The notes: generated by a model not told the origin, from the letters alone. Positions 9,301 to 18,747 are shown, counted from the stretch's first letter. The stretch: DNA of 33,530 nucleotides from Chlorobiota bacterium (GCA_026416585.1 JAOAEV010000080.1:1-33530), one strand, 5' to 3'. A program made the numbers and translations.

Positions 9301-10271
9301 GGATCTGCGTAGGATGTCGCAGTCGAAGGCAAGTGTGCCAAAACAGTTGCTGTCCCGATTCGTTCACCATTGCTATAGATGCGACCTTGTTCTGGGAGGA
9401 AACCTTGCGCACTGCTGTCGCGCACAATCATGAATCCTTGGACTCCATCCTGGGAATATGGATCGGTTGCGAGGTTCCAGGATAGTTGCACACTTGACGT
9501 CGAGGTATTTGCTACTAATCGTGGTGAGTCCCACAGGGGGCGGCGAAGTGCATGCCAGAACTCCCAATTTGATGCCGATGATGTACACGATTTGTTCGGC
9601 AGTGTCCGGGTGAGATTGACAGCGCAGGCTTCTGACAGTGAGGCGCCGTGTGGTCCATTGTACTGGCTGAGCATGGCGCCCGGAAATACACGATTGCTCT
9701 GCCCATTGTTGAGAGAGCTGGCGGTATTGAGTTTGGGTTCTGCCATCGTCAACCAATACGAACCCGGCGTTGCACGGTGACCAAGTCCGTGAACGTGATT
9801 GCCATTTGCATCGAGTATTTCCATGATGTCTCCCTCCTGTGCCAAATTCATCGGAGCATCAGGAAATTGCACATCCGGCGCTGCATACGCTTCAAAGAAT
9901 CGCATATCATTTTTTGCGAGCATGACGCGACCGTCAGCCATAGAAGTATCGAAGTCCTGGGGATTGCTCGAAATGTAATCGCGATGCCAAATGCCAATTA
10001 TGGTCCCAGCTCGAACATGCTGCCAATAGGGAATGTTGCGGAATTTTACACCTCCTTGGCGTGCTGTTTGTGTTGCGTTGTTATCTGTGACAATCCATCC
10101 ACGCAAATCAATGTTGTCTTGGATAACGAGGATTTCGGTCCATTCCTGGGGAGGATTATCGTTGTAGTACTCACTGACTACGACGGGTTGTGCTATGCTC
10201 GGTGCAGTCAGTGCACCAAGCGCAGCCAGAACACATACCAACGCGTTTCGGTGTTGAGTTAAGCGGTGCAT
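6327..10271 (-). CDS. Secreted T9SS cargo protein with lamin-tail-like head, Ig-like domains and HYDIN-like repeats
   Basis: This 1314-residue protein has a signal peptide (about 1-27, ending SIAQ) and a head resembling a lamin-tail domain (about 28-175; VVVSEYYNDNPPQEWTEI). A fibronectin-III-like stretch (about 248-365) and two Ig/PKD-like domains with the QWxRxGxxIxGA signature (about 380-535) follow. Then come five tandem choice-of-anchor-D/HYDIN-like repeats (about 545-1075) and a cohesin-like module (about 1085-1185). It ends in a C-terminal T9SS sorting-like domain (IAIYDITGRTIGNVY...LPSGVLFIVFTAEG). Four repeats carry a Cys pair 71-77 residues apart, suggesting one disulfide per repeat. 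It starts 1 nt after the stop of the 10273-14271 gene, so the two are co-transcribed. It probably acts at the cell surface in adhesion or matrix binding; no enzymatic motif is visible. Confidence 0.85.
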   Translation of the reverse strand: MHRLTQHRNALVCVLAALGALTAPSIAQPVVVSEYYNDNPPQEWTEILVIQDNIDLRGWIVTDNNATQTARQGGVKFRNIPYWQHVRAGTIIGIWHRDYISSNPQDFDTSMADGRVMLAKNDMRFFEAYAAPDVQFPDAPMNLAQEGDIMEILDANGNHVHGLGHRATPGSYWLTMAEPKLNTASSLNNGQSNRVFPGAMLSQYNGPHGASLSEACAVNLTRTLPNKSCTSSASNWEFWHALRRPLWDSPRLVANTSTSSVQLSWNLATDPYSQDGVQGFMIVRDSSAQGFLPEQGRIYSNGERIGTATVLAHLPSTATSYADPVVLTCGVTYTYRVFAFRYGRDDEYGNYSPVQSTRGRQYNAVSFASATVIKQVEPGPSLRTDGSPTTFCEGGSIVLSITAIPNGYSAQWLRNGTAISGANNSAYRATESGEYRIRLQRPDGCFVLSDSIVVIVRPAPEARIFPAGLVQLCEDSTQLLQAPLVEQSRYQWYRDGAPITGATLASYVANTAGNYRVEITNEYGCSTRSAGTSVEIIQVRYVLSQTALTFSALSGCESVRDTTLTIENRSGFPVVLSSVIEPSPFMLASPALPIELKNGERRTLQLRFAPSTTGTWNDSIGIRFEPCGRIAWIHVRGSKSGAAGVLTPLTSSKDFGVLTRCNGTVSTKTDTVFIAASGDLTVESISINAPFQLDPSVSMAFSLRAGESRALPIVFSPQLDQTYARDLVIRYTSAQCRDSLVIPIRGALTTPFIALATREIVFSSLDSCSTIFADTTITLYNTSLTSVEIEQLFDEQLQIVQPIPSPTLRIAPRDSLTIRLRYSPNGYTAAQQRLTILFGDGRCVQSEVLLIRGMRTGTFAAFDVPAISIPRILRCRDTLPIARQVVFTMSSIPANTVPTVITSVSSSAPWLTATLKTDQYTDGNHPFEIIILPQRLVSGYNNATLSVRIEPCGRILTLPITVHADDFHLGFIESGGSDTLRLDVGDIEIPGTYTTTATLQNSSTDTIRFGAMGSLPPWLQAQFPYAPGGIIPPGMTVAGQISINANSEGNYNHTLVLDAIEPCAARLVIVITARGIRRDTTNTTPLALRLVIPESITASPGEQVRFSIRCENVARVFVLDSFVIPLRFDRTVLFPKSITKGDVLSSGSIVLEPIPSGCLITVRGARIERDGIIGILDGTVLLGDARQTPILPDRDAIHSSDTNIHVATVVPGLLRLSQECNLDQRLISLGTSSKITTKNDETTLFIIIEHIVNSTATIAIYDITGRTIGNVYNGYLERGTYTFPVPTTSLPSGVLFIVFTAEGIGIKTNIIFHN

Positions 10272-10272
10272 G

Positions 10273-13200
10273 TTATCGCTGAATAACGAATTGACGCTGA
10301 ACGAAAGTAGAAGTACGGTAGATCAAGAGCCGATAAACACCACTAGGTAGAGAGCTAACGTCGAGACACACACGGTCACCTGCTATTGGTGCTGAAACAA
10401 TCTGCAGTTCAAGTAGTGTGCGTCCGAGGACATCGACCACTGCAATCCGTCGGACGTCATCTGCATGCGTTATTGTCAATGTCTCGCTCACCGGTTGTGG
10501 GTACAACTCTATTTGCGTTTTATCTAATACACTGACACTTGATATGACATCCACCCTCGCAACGTTTGACCGCGTGCTATCGCCACAGTGATTATATACC
10601 ACACACACGTATTGCCCACGGTTATTGATTGTGGCATTTGAAATGGTCAGAACAGGTCCACTTGCAATTGAATCTGGCAATGGTTCACCATCTTTGTACC
10701 AGCGATAACGAAGTTGCTCGCCAGGTGAACCTTGTGCCTCAATGCCTAATACAAGGGCTGTGCCTTCGAGAATTTGCACCTGTTCGCGAGGTTGGGTTGT
10801 GATGACCGGGGCCGGGTAGAAGGAAATTGCTGTCGGATTGGTATAGAATGAATCACATTCAGTAATGATAAAGAAACGCACTGAGGAGAGCGATCGATCG
10901 TAGTTAGTAATTCGAAGAGTAAGACTATCCGTTCTTCTTTCGAGAACAGGTGCACCATTTTGCTCAGCTCTGACGGTAGCCACTACAGAAAGCTTGATTG
11001 TGATGCTGATTGGATCGCCGAAGCAGTACGTACTGTCAGAAGTGCGATAAAGTACAGTAACCCGCTCGCGAAGTTGGAGCCGACGTGCTGGAGTCGTTCG
11101 CGTTTCCCCAGTAGATTCGTCGGTGATTCTGCAGGAGTATTCTCCAGCATCGTTCGTTGTGATGTCTGCGACGACAAGTTGCGAAGTCGTTGTCCCTCGG
11201 ATGCGAGCAGATTCTTGCAGTGGTGTACCGTTTCTTAGCCATTGATAGCGCAACTGTCCTTGAGTCGTGCTTCGGGCAGTGACAGAGAATGTAGCCGTTG
11301 CACCTTCGCAGAACTCAAGCGGCGAGGTGTCGAAAGTAAACTCAATACCTGTAAACCGAAGTGCACCCGTGTCGGACGTAACAGTGCCGCATTGTGTTGT
11401 TACGATGCAGTAGTAGGTGGCGCCATAGTCGGATTGCTGAACGTTCCGTATTGTTAGTGTTGCAGTTCGGCTGCCAGTAATGCGGTTATTGTCGAGCAAT
11501 GGCTGGGAGCCTCGATACCATTGATACGACGCGTGAGGATCGGTTATGCTGGTTTCGATTGAAAGCTGAGCAGTTTTACCTAAACCAGCATACACGGTGC
11601 CAGGATGCCGCGTAATCTCCAAACGAGGGCGTACAGCAATAGTTATAAAGTTGGAGGAATCATTCGAGCAGGTTCCACTTCCATAAATGCGGCACCGATA
11701 GATACCTGATGACCGAGCATTCACATAACTCAGGTGCAACTGATTCGTTGTCGCGCCAGCAAGTGGCTGACCGTCTTTTTCCCACTGGTATCGAAGATTT
11801 GTTCCTGATGCTAAAACAACAAGTGTAACGCTGTCGCCTTGACACAGAGATGTGTTGGGACTCTGCGCGATGACGCGCGGAGGCATGTTTAGTGTAAACG
11901 GACCTGTCACGGCGTACACATCGGAACGCGTGTTATCTATAACTCGCAGATATGTATTGCTCGACCCAGCCAGGTTCGCAGGGATGTCGAGTTGCAACGT
12001 TGATATTCCGGGAAGGATTCCACGAGCCACAATAAATGGGGGATCGTTGTCACGAATCAGCTCGACTCTGGCACTATCCACACCGCGAATAAATACCGTC
12101 ACGGCAAGAGGTCCACTCAAACAGAGTGATTGGCCTGCCAGCGATGTTCGCAATTCAATTCTTGGGGTGTGAATGCTTGTCGCATTGATCCCACTTGATG
12201 GGCTGCGTGTATCGGCTTGTCCCCAAATACCGTCGCTGTCGGTGAACACACGAAGGAGCGACCCTGTTTGCAAATCACGTACCTCGATGCGTCGGATTGC
12301 AGGGATTGAATTCGGTACAACGGTTGCGAACGCTCCAGCTAAGCTATCTACTGCTGCGTAGAAGGGCACGGCACTGGTTACAGTCGTTCCTTCATCTTGG
12401 ATGATTGCTGTGGCAACAGGGCGTGAATTGCCGGTGATATCGTCGTAAAGACATATAATACTCTTCGGCGATAGACCACTGGCAGAATCCACCATACCAG
12501 ATACTTTATTTGTGGCAGGTCCGAAGTATAGTGCTTTTGTCCCTTGAACGGTGACTATCCGCGTCTGTATTGCGCGATTGGAATCGAGTATCGTGATAAG
12601 CCAATACATTGTGTTGCCTTCAGTGAACCGCACGTTTGCGGTTGCCACAAGATTTACCCACAGCGTCATTGTTGTTTGCGCTGGACCTGTGCGGAATTCA
12701 GAATAGCCGCCGCTAACGCTAAAGTCGCGAGTTGCGGTATAATTGAACGTCTGGTTATTCGCGTTGTAGTGAAGATTATTACCTGCTCCAATCGTTGCCG
12801 TAACAAGCGAAACGGAGTCTGCACCAACGTAATAGCGATACGTCGTATTCGGTTGAAGGTTGCCAAGTCGAACTAATGCCCATACGGGAATTCGTGTCGA
12901 GGCATTCGATGAAAGCATGTACTGCGGAATGATCTGTTCGGTAACAGTTGGATGCGCAACGATAGTCAATGTATAGCTAACGCTTGTGATGTTGTTGGCT
13001 GTGAATGCAATCGTATAAGTACCTGGTGTAGCAAATGAAAGATTGTTGAAAAGAGCAACACCGTTGATGTGCATTGTGCTTGTAGTTCCTGATGGGGTTC
13101 CGGGTCCGCTTTGGATGACGATGTTACACTGGTATGGAAAGTGCGTGTCTATGCTACCATCAGATCTACGTGCAGTGACGGTGAATGCTGGTAGAATAAG

Positions 13201-14271
13201 TCCCGCAAATGCAAACTGCGAGAACGATTCGACTGTGAGTTGCGTAGCATTGGGTAACACTGTAAAGGGTGCGCTCACGCCATTTGATAGGTTGTCACCG
13301 GCAGTGCGTCGTACGCGGATTTGTACGTTTGATTCCGCGATACTGTAGGTGACTCCAGATACAGTGACAGAATTCGTTCCTGCGGGAATAGTGGCAGTCA
13401 GCGACCCACCAAGCGTGCCACTGCCGTTTGCTAACTCGAGGACAATGTTAGTATTCGATTGAACGTTCCGGGGTTGACCAAGATCGTTTTGTGCCTGGAT
13501 AGTAACGCTGAAAGGTGCTGTGCGCGATGGCGAAACGGGGGCGATGGTAGTGATTGCCAGCTTTGTTGGAATGCCAGTGCTCGCATCACTTTGAACGAGA
13601 ATGTCATCCACTTTAAGTTGTGGACGATTGCCCGAAGTTTGAGGATAACGCTGGTAGTATCGCCAGCGGAGTTGCACGACTGATTGGTTCTCGCATGAGG
13701 AAGGAAGAGTGAAGGTCGGCATCGTGACGGTTTCAGCAACAACACTTGTGCCTTGAATATTGGCATTGTACTGAACAGTATCGGGACCGATAATCGCTGT
13801 TTGCCATTGACCAGTCGTGCCGACGCGATATTGGAGCATGATGGAGTAGTACCGAAAGCCCGTAAATGTTGAGGCGAGTGTCCCTGCTTTCCAGGAAACA
13901 CGGATATTGACACGCCCCGTTGTATTGATTGCTAGAACGGCTGCACCGAGATTGCCAGGGCTTGATGTGTTCAAGAACGCAAAGCCATCAATACCTAAGC
14001 CGTTTATTCTTGTGCCACTAGTGCCGTTGTATGCACCGGTATAATCACCGATGACTTGGGCAGTATCAGGTTGAAGATTGTTGTCGGCGCGATTAAAGAT
14101 GTGAAACGCGACATTCGGTGGATATGTCCCAGCACTATTTGTTGGATCCCATGCTGCCAAAGAGTAATCACCAGAGCTGAGATTGTGTGGCGTTGGATTG
14201 CTTTGTGCGTGCAGCGAAGTCACTGCAATAAGCGCAAGAACACCACTCCACATCATGAAACGAGCCTTCAT
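10273..14271 (-). CDS. Secreted multi-Ig T9SS cargo protein
   Basis: This 1332-residue protein has a signal peptide (about 1-23, ending SLHAQ). An N-terminal beta-rich region (about 25-230) contains the phrase GAAVLAINTTGRVNIRVSWKAGT, a type I associate with T9SS cargo. A Big/invasin-like domain (about 235-340) follows, then a second beta-sandwich stretch (about 345-440). Ig-like domains lie at about 795-880, 882-972, 976-1068 and 1154-1243, with a degenerate one between the last two. Typical marks are YQW near one Cys-bearing strand and GxYxC near the other. A C-terminal sorting-like domain ends it (about 1250-1332; VVDVLGRTLLELQ...LPSGVYRLLIYR). It lies 1 nt upstream of the 6327-10271 gene. 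The role is probably adhesive or structural at the surface; the precise ligand cannot be read from sequence. Confidence 0.85.
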   Translation of the reverse strand: MKARFMMWSGVLALIAVTSLHAQSNPTPHNLSSGDYSLAAWDPTNSAGTYPPNVAFHIFNRADNNLQPDTAQVIGDYTGAYNGTSGTRINGLGIDGFAFLNTSSPGNLGAAVLAINTTGRVNIRVSWKAGTLASTFTGFRYYSIMLQYRVGTTGQWQTAIIGPDTVQYNANIQGTSVVAETVTMPTFTLPSSCENQSVVQLRWRYYQRYPQTSGNRPQLKVDDILVQSDASTGIPTKLAITTIAPVSPSRTAPFSVTIQAQNDLGQPRNVQSNTNIVLELANGSGTLGGSLTATIPAGTNSVTVSGVTYSIAESNVQIRVRRTAGDNLSNGVSAPFTVLPNATQLTVESFSQFAFAGLILPAFTVTARRSDGSIDTHFPYQCNIVIQSGPGTPSGTTSTMHINGVALFNNLSFATPGTYTIAFTANNITSVSYTLTIVAHPTVTEQIIPQYMLSSNASTRIPVWALVRLGNLQPNTTYRYYVGADSVSLVTATIGAGNNLHYNANNQTFNYTATRDFSVSGGYSEFRTGPAQTTMTLWVNLVATANVRFTEGNTMYWLITILDSNRAIQTRIVTVQGTKALYFGPATNKVSGMVDSASGLSPKSIICLYDDITGNSRPVATAIIQDEGTTVTSAVPFYAAVDSLAGAFATVVPNSIPAIRRIEVRDLQTGSLLRVFTDSDGIWGQADTRSPSSGINATSIHTPRIELRTSLAGQSLCLSGPLAVTVFIRGVDSARVELIRDNDPPFIVARGILPGISTLQLDIPANLAGSSNTYLRVIDNTRSDVYAVTGPFTLNMPPRVIAQSPNTSLCQGDSVTLVVLASGTNLRYQWEKDGQPLAGATTNQLHLSYVNARSSGIYRCRIYGSGTCSNDSSNFITIAVRPRLEITRHPGTVYAGLGKTAQLSIETSITDPHASYQWYRGSQPLLDNNRITGSRTATLTIRNVQQSDYGATYYCIVTTQCGTVTSDTGALRFTGIEFTFDTSPLEFCEGATATFSVTARSTTQGQLRYQWLRNGTPLQESARIRGTTTSQLVVADITTNDAGEYSCRITDESTGETRTTPARRLQLRERVTVLYRTSDSTYCFGDPISITIKLSVVATVRAEQNGAPVLERRTDSLTLRITNYDRSLSSVRFFIITECDSFYTNPTAISFYPAPVITTQPREQVQILEGTALVLGIEAQGSPGEQLRYRWYKDGEPLPDSIASGPVLTISNATINNRGQYVCVVYNHCGDSTRSNVARVDVISSVSVLDKTQIELYPQPVSETLTITHADDVRRIAVVDVLGRTLLELQIVSAPIAGDRVCLDVSSLPSGVYRLLIYRTSTFVQRQFVIQR

Positions 14272-14287
14272 GGCACTTCTCGAAAGT

Positions 14288-14318
14288 GAAACATACAGTG
14301 AATATTACTGATTGCAAT
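14288..14318 (-). promoter_or_regulatory. Candidate Bacteroidota-type promoter for the two-gene cargo operon
   Basis: The minus strand reads ATTG, a 19-nt spacer, then TATGTTTC. This is close to TTTG-N19-TAnnTTTG, with one mismatch in each box. It lies between the terminator of the preceding gene and the ATG at 14271, where a promoter is expected. The implied leader would be only about 10 nt. Confidence 0.3.
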
Positions 14319-14350
14319 TTACTCAACTCGGGGAGCGTAGTGACGTTATG

Positions 14351-14391
14351 AATAATCAAACCGCCCTACACAAGGGAATGTGTAGGGCGGT
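14351..14391 (-). terminator. Strong intrinsic terminator of the 14415-18737 gene
   Basis: ACCGCCCTACACA-agggaa-TGTGTAGGGCGGT is a perfect 13-bp inverted repeat with a 6-nt loop, starting 24 nt past the stop of the 1440-residue protein. On the minus strand the stem is followed by TTTGATTATT, a moderately U-rich tail. It separates that gene from the next minus-strand gene at 14271. Confidence 0.88.
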
Positions 14392-14414
14392 AGATATACT
14401 GAATCTACTCTCTT

Positions 14415-17400
14415 TTATCGGGAAAGCATGAGCATTTTGACGGGTGATGACCAGTGTCCACTTGTCATTCGGATAAAATATGCACCATTCGGTAGTGTTG
14501 TTGCATCAGTTGAAACTTCGTATAACCCCGGTGCCAAGGTGCCGTCTACGATGGTGCGAACAACTTCACCCAACGAATTGACAAGCTGAACTGTGGTTGG
14601 TGCTTCGTAGCCAATACCGAAACGCACGACAATTGTTGTACCATCCGATGGATTTGGTTCTGGGTCGTAGAGCGTGAAGGTATTAGTGCTGACGATGACG
14701 TGTCGCATGTCCCATGCACAGACCCGAGGCATTAGTACTGTCGCTGGTTCGGTGTCAACAAGTACCCAGCAAGAGCTTCCTGTTGGATCGAAACCGCAAT
14801 CAAGTTTGGTGTCGAGCTTATGGGTAAAGTATGCGCGCATCTTGAATTTGAACAACGTTCCTACGCCTTGGAGTGGTCGTGTACCTGATGGTTCATCGAG
14901 CTCGATTTCAAATTCACCCGGCTTGTTGATGACTGCTTTCCGAACGGTCCATCCATCGCAGAGCGTCCCAGCAGTGATGATATTTTCAATACCTGTTTCT
15001 GGTACGAAAACTTCCGGATCGTAGTACACATAGGCGTGGAAGTTGGTCACACGTCCGTCGTCAATTCGATTAGGTCTGTCGAGAATATTGAACTCATACT
15101 CGAGCGGCTTGTCGTATTCATCGGCACGTACAGAATAATTCGGCTTATTCGACGGTTGGGTTGTTACTGTAACGACTATATCGATACCAGTGCCTGCCAC
15201 AAACGAGCGGACGCTGAGCGAACGATTATTCTCATCTTCGAGTGACCAATCGAAGGCGTATGTCGCAGATGCGTTCGATTCGTAACGTATCGCCTGACGT
15301 TCACGTGTTGCATCATACGGCGGGCTGAAGCGTATTACAAGCGGTGTAGATGTTTGACCTGGCTCGATTGATGTTCCAACGACTGCTGCTAAATTCTCGA
15401 TAGCAAAAAGTTGAGACGTCTCTGGTGATGCCGGTTGAACATTGACGATGCGCAACCGTGTTTGACCGGTATTGCGCACAAACACTTCTTGGGATGAAGT
15501 ACGCGAATTGCATTTGTAAACCGGACCGAAGTCATGATTTGTTGCTTCTGCGGAGTAGTTACTTGCTTCCCCGTAGCCATAAAGTGTTGGATGTTTGATT
15601 TGATCCGGCATCAAGTCGCATGTGACAGCAATACGTGCTGTTTGTAATCCAGGCTGGCGAACGGTGAAGATGACATCAATTGCGCGCTCGCCGCCTGGTG
15701 GTATGCTGAATGGTCCATTTGCGAAAGCGGCGGATAGCCAATCTGGATCAATTTGGAATGCCCCTGCCTGATCATCGGCAATGCGAAGATCGCTGATAGT
15801 CAAGTTCATTGTTCCGTGATTAGACAGGTAGGCAACTCCACGAACTTCTGTCCCGATTGGAAGTGGAACATTATGGCCCCACCCGAGAGAGTCTTGAATT
15901 GGAACGACAGCAATGCCACGAACCGTTGATGTTGCTGTGCGTTGCTCGCCATTGAAAACACCCGTGAGAGTAACGGACACAATGTATTCTCCTGTTACAG
16001 AGGGCGTGAATCTCACGGGAAGGCTGATGTTCTCACCAGCAAAAAGCTGGGCGGGTAATGTACGAAGATCGAGTTGAAATGCCTGGGTAGGATCGGTAAC
16101 ACCAGGGGGTAATTGAACCGCCTGCATTTGGATAGTTGGGTTCAAGAGTGATGTGCCCGCTGAACCGACTGCACCGGCGCTAATGGTATGATCATACGAA
16201 GTTCGCCCAAGTACTTGCACATTGTAACGATCGAGAACGCGGACAATGCCGAAATCGTGCCCTGTTAATACTGGTCCTGCATCGATACCTCGTCCTGACC
16301 ATATGCTGAGCTTGTCGCTGCAATTATCGTCAGCATCGCTAAGGATGCGTACTTCGATGGAATGCGTGGTTCCAACGTCGGGTGGTGTAAACCATACATT
16401 GAACTCGATTGATTCTCCGCCGTTGAGCGTTATGGGAGGATTCAACGATGCAAAGTTATCGCGGAAATATCGCTGGGATGGATAAGGATCGTTCTGTCCA
16501 GCATACTGGATGCCGTGGATTGTTGTAGAGAATCCACTTGTATTGGTTATCCGACATTTGATCGGTGTGCTACTTTCTGTTCCAATAGGAATAGCAGGGA
16601 AGGTAACATCAGTAACGGCAATGCAAGCTTTCCCAGTGGTCAGTCGTAATGGGATTTCTCGTGGAGAACATGTCAGTGTTACTTCGACAACATCTTGTAC
16701 TGGCTGCCGATTTTCTTGGAGTGCTGTTGCACGCAGTGTCAGAGTCATGCTCTCTGAAGAATTCAATGTTGCGGGCAACGGTTTTGATGTTGAGACAATT
16801 GTGAACTCAGTCCGACTGTTTTTAAGTCGGATGTTTGCGATGGTAATGGATTCAGTACCATTATTGCGCAGTGTGATAGTCCGCTCAACCGAGCTACCAA
16901 TAGTCAAGGTGCCGAAATCAATCTGTGCCGGGGATATCGAGAGGTCTTCGGGCAAGTAGTCAAACGTGCGTGAAGTGAATTTCCCGGAGCGTGTCGTGGC
17001 GATAACTTCCGCATGAGCGGGCTTCGTTGGATCAATGGGTCGAAGCACGAAGTTCATCTCACGAACAGTCACATCTATTTCTGTCAGCAGTTCGATCTCG
17101 TAGTTATAGCTGACATCAGGGTTAAGCTCGACCGAGAGCATGCGCGCGCAATCTGAATTGGGGGGCAATGCACGTGCTACGCCCTCAACAATTCCACAGT
17201 GTTGATTTGCTTCAATTGTTATGCTGTCGTCGCAGGCGAGTGCAAAGTTGATTCCTGTAGGATACCCGTATGCAAAACCATCTTTGGAGCGATCCCAGTT
17301 GCCATAAACATAAGCAGTGAACTTTGCATTGGGAGAGAGAGATTCAATCGTATGATCACCCGGTCCGATATCACCAATGGCATAACTAAACTCGCTCCCT

Positions 17401-18737
17401 GCAACAGGCTGTATTCTGCTACCGAAGTACCCGCGCAACGATACGCCATCGAATTTTATACTGTCAATGTATCGTGTTAAAAAAGTGATCATTATAAAGT
17501 TGTCAATACCCTGAGGAGCGTAAAAAGTGGTGTATGTTGCCCACTGTTCACGAGGGGTAAGAACCAACATCATTCCTTGCCCGTTCCGGCTCGGATTTTG
17601 CGCATCATTGCCTTTTTTGTCAGGCATATTTACTGGGTTTAAGCGCCATGCCTTGCCATAGTGTCCAATGAGAATCGGTTTGTTGCTTTTATAGAGGCAC
17701 GGTTCCTCCATGACGGTAAAATCGAAACGATCGCCCGCTCGGAGGGGACGCGGCACCACTTGCCATGAATTATCGCTTTTGCGGCGGTATTGGACAATCG
17801 TGTTATCTTCCGTTGCAACGATGCGAATGAGATCTCCCTCCGATTCAAGATCGAACGTTGAGCGTGGGCGGTCAGCATACATAATCGGCGCCGAGAAGTA
17901 TTCTTTCCCCAAAAACTCAACAGGCCACATGCTCTCGATCAGCATGTTGCGCATAAAGTTCGCAGGCGTTCCCAGCATCGTTGGCTGATAACGAGGAAAG
18001 GCTCCTTTGGTATGGCCAGAAATGACCGATACGGGAGCTGATGCAACGATTTTTGTTCCCGTCAAATCCGTTGTTTCGAAGTCTTGGTCATAGCCGGGTT
18101 TGATCTTTGCTTTGAGCAGTAGTGTCTGCCCGCGTTGAAGAGTGTATACACGGGTTTGTCCGGGACGCGTACCATCATCAAGATCGACTTTGGGTGTTAC
18201 CGTAACTTTTGTGTTGTCTTTGGTTGCGGTGACGAGAATTTGACCGACGCGCTCACGATCAGTGCGATCCTGATACAGATTCAGTGTATAGTAGATGCGT
18301 CCGAGCTGTTCGAGCGGAATGATTTTGAATGCTTCGCCTGACCACCGATAGCTCATGTAAACGGTTGCCGTTATCGGCTGTTCTGCGACAATATGAATGC
18401 CGTTATCGTTGATCCCCGAAATTTTGTTCATAAGCGCTTCAGGAACCGAGACAATCAAAGTGCGTCGCGGCGACAAATTGTATTGCCCCAAGAAGTCACC
18501 TGTCCGTGGCAGAGTAATTCGCACTTTTGTCGGTACACGTGAAGATAGCCACAACTGGATAGGCATACCGCGTGCGGCTTCGACATTCGCGAAATCGCAG
18601 TGAGGAATGCCGAAATAATATTCACGACCTTCGAGTACTTCTCGCTGACCATATTGTGCCCTTGCCGAAGTGGCAGTGACCTGCAAAAGGACAGCAATGG
18701 CTATCAGTAGCCAATGAGTGCGGCGCGTGCTGTTCAT
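14415..18737 (-). CDS. Secreted T9SS cargo protein with IgGFc-binding-like head
   Basis: This 1440-residue protein has a signal peptide (about 1-28, ending SARAQ). A long N-terminal region (about 30-500) resembles the IgGFc-binding family: GREYYFGIPHCDF, then repeated stretches like LVTATKDNTKVTV and RIVATEDNTIVQYRR, and VISGHTKGAFP. HYDIN/choice-of-anchor-D-like beta domains run from about 598 to 1130 (ISPAQIDFGTLTIGSSVERTITLRNNG is a textbook repeat start). A cohesin-like module follows at about 1160-1340, then a C-terminal sorting-like domain (about 1360-1440; YDPEPNPSDGTTIVVRF...LPNGAYFIRM). A strong AGGAGG lies upstream of the ATG. It is transcribed alone, ending at the terminator at 14351-14391. 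It is likely surface-attached and adhesive; the family name does not prove immunoglobulin binding here. Confidence 0.85.
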   Translation of the reverse strand: MNSTRRTHWLLIAIAVLLQVTATSARAQYGQREVLEGREYYFGIPHCDFANVEAARGMPIQLWLSSRVPTKVRITLPRTGDFLGQYNLSPRRTLIVSVPEALMNKISGINDNGIHIVAEQPITATVYMSYRWSGEAFKIIPLEQLGRIYYTLNLYQDRTDRERVGQILVTATKDNTKVTVTPKVDLDDGTRPGQTRVYTLQRGQTLLLKAKIKPGYDQDFETTDLTGTKIVASAPVSVISGHTKGAFPRYQPTMLGTPANFMRNMLIESMWPVEFLGKEYFSAPIMYADRPRSTFDLESEGDLIRIVATEDNTIVQYRRKSDNSWQVVPRPLRAGDRFDFTVMEEPCLYKSNKPILIGHYGKAWRLNPVNMPDKKGNDAQNPSRNGQGMMLVLTPREQWATYTTFYAPQGIDNFIMITFLTRYIDSIKFDGVSLRGYFGSRIQPVAGSEFSYAIGDIGPGDHTIESLSPNAKFTAYVYGNWDRSKDGFAYGYPTGINFALACDDSITIEANQHCGIVEGVARALPPNSDCARMLSVELNPDVSYNYEIELLTEIDVTVREMNFVLRPIDPTKPAHAEVIATTRSGKFTSRTFDYLPEDLSISPAQIDFGTLTIGSSVERTITLRNNGTESITIANIRLKNSRTEFTIVSTSKPLPATLNSSESMTLTLRATALQENRQPVQDVVEVTLTCSPREIPLRLTTGKACIAVTDVTFPAIPIGTESSTPIKCRITNTSGFSTTIHGIQYAGQNDPYPSQRYFRDNFASLNPPITLNGGESIEFNVWFTPPDVGTTHSIEVRILSDADDNCSDKLSIWSGRGIDAGPVLTGHDFGIVRVLDRYNVQVLGRTSYDHTISAGAVGSAGTSLLNPTIQMQAVQLPPGVTDPTQAFQLDLRTLPAQLFAGENISLPVRFTPSVTGEYIVSVTLTGVFNGEQRTATSTVRGIAVVPIQDSLGWGHNVPLPIGTEVRGVAYLSNHGTMNLTISDLRIADDQAGAFQIDPDWLSAAFANGPFSIPPGGERAIDVIFTVRQPGLQTARIAVTCDLMPDQIKHPTLYGYGEASNYSAEATNHDFGPVYKCNSRTSSQEVFVRNTGQTRLRIVNVQPASPETSQLFAIENLAAVVGTSIEPGQTSTPLVIRFSPPYDATRERQAIRYESNASATYAFDWSLEDENNRSLSVRSFVAGTGIDIVVTVTTQPSNKPNYSVRADEYDKPLEYEFNILDRPNRIDDGRVTNFHAYVYYDPEVFVPETGIENIITAGTLCDGWTVRKAVINKPGEFEIELDEPSGTRPLQGVGTLFKFKMRAYFTHKLDTKLDCGFDPTGSSCWVLVDTEPATVLMPRVCAWDMRHVIVSTNTFTLYDPEPNPSDGTTIVVRFGIGYEAPTTVQLVNSLGEVVRTIVDGTLAPGLYEVSTDATTLPNGAYFIRMTSGHWSSPVKMLMLSR

Positions 18738-18740
18738 GAT

Positions 18741-18747
18741 TCCTCCT
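18741..18747 (-). promoter_or_regulatory. Strong Shine-Dalgarno (AGGAGGA)
   Basis: The minus strand reads AGGAGGAatcATG directly before the 1440-residue cargo gene. It fixes the ATG at 18737 and stands out because most genes in this window lack a clear ribosome binding site. Confidence 0.75.
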
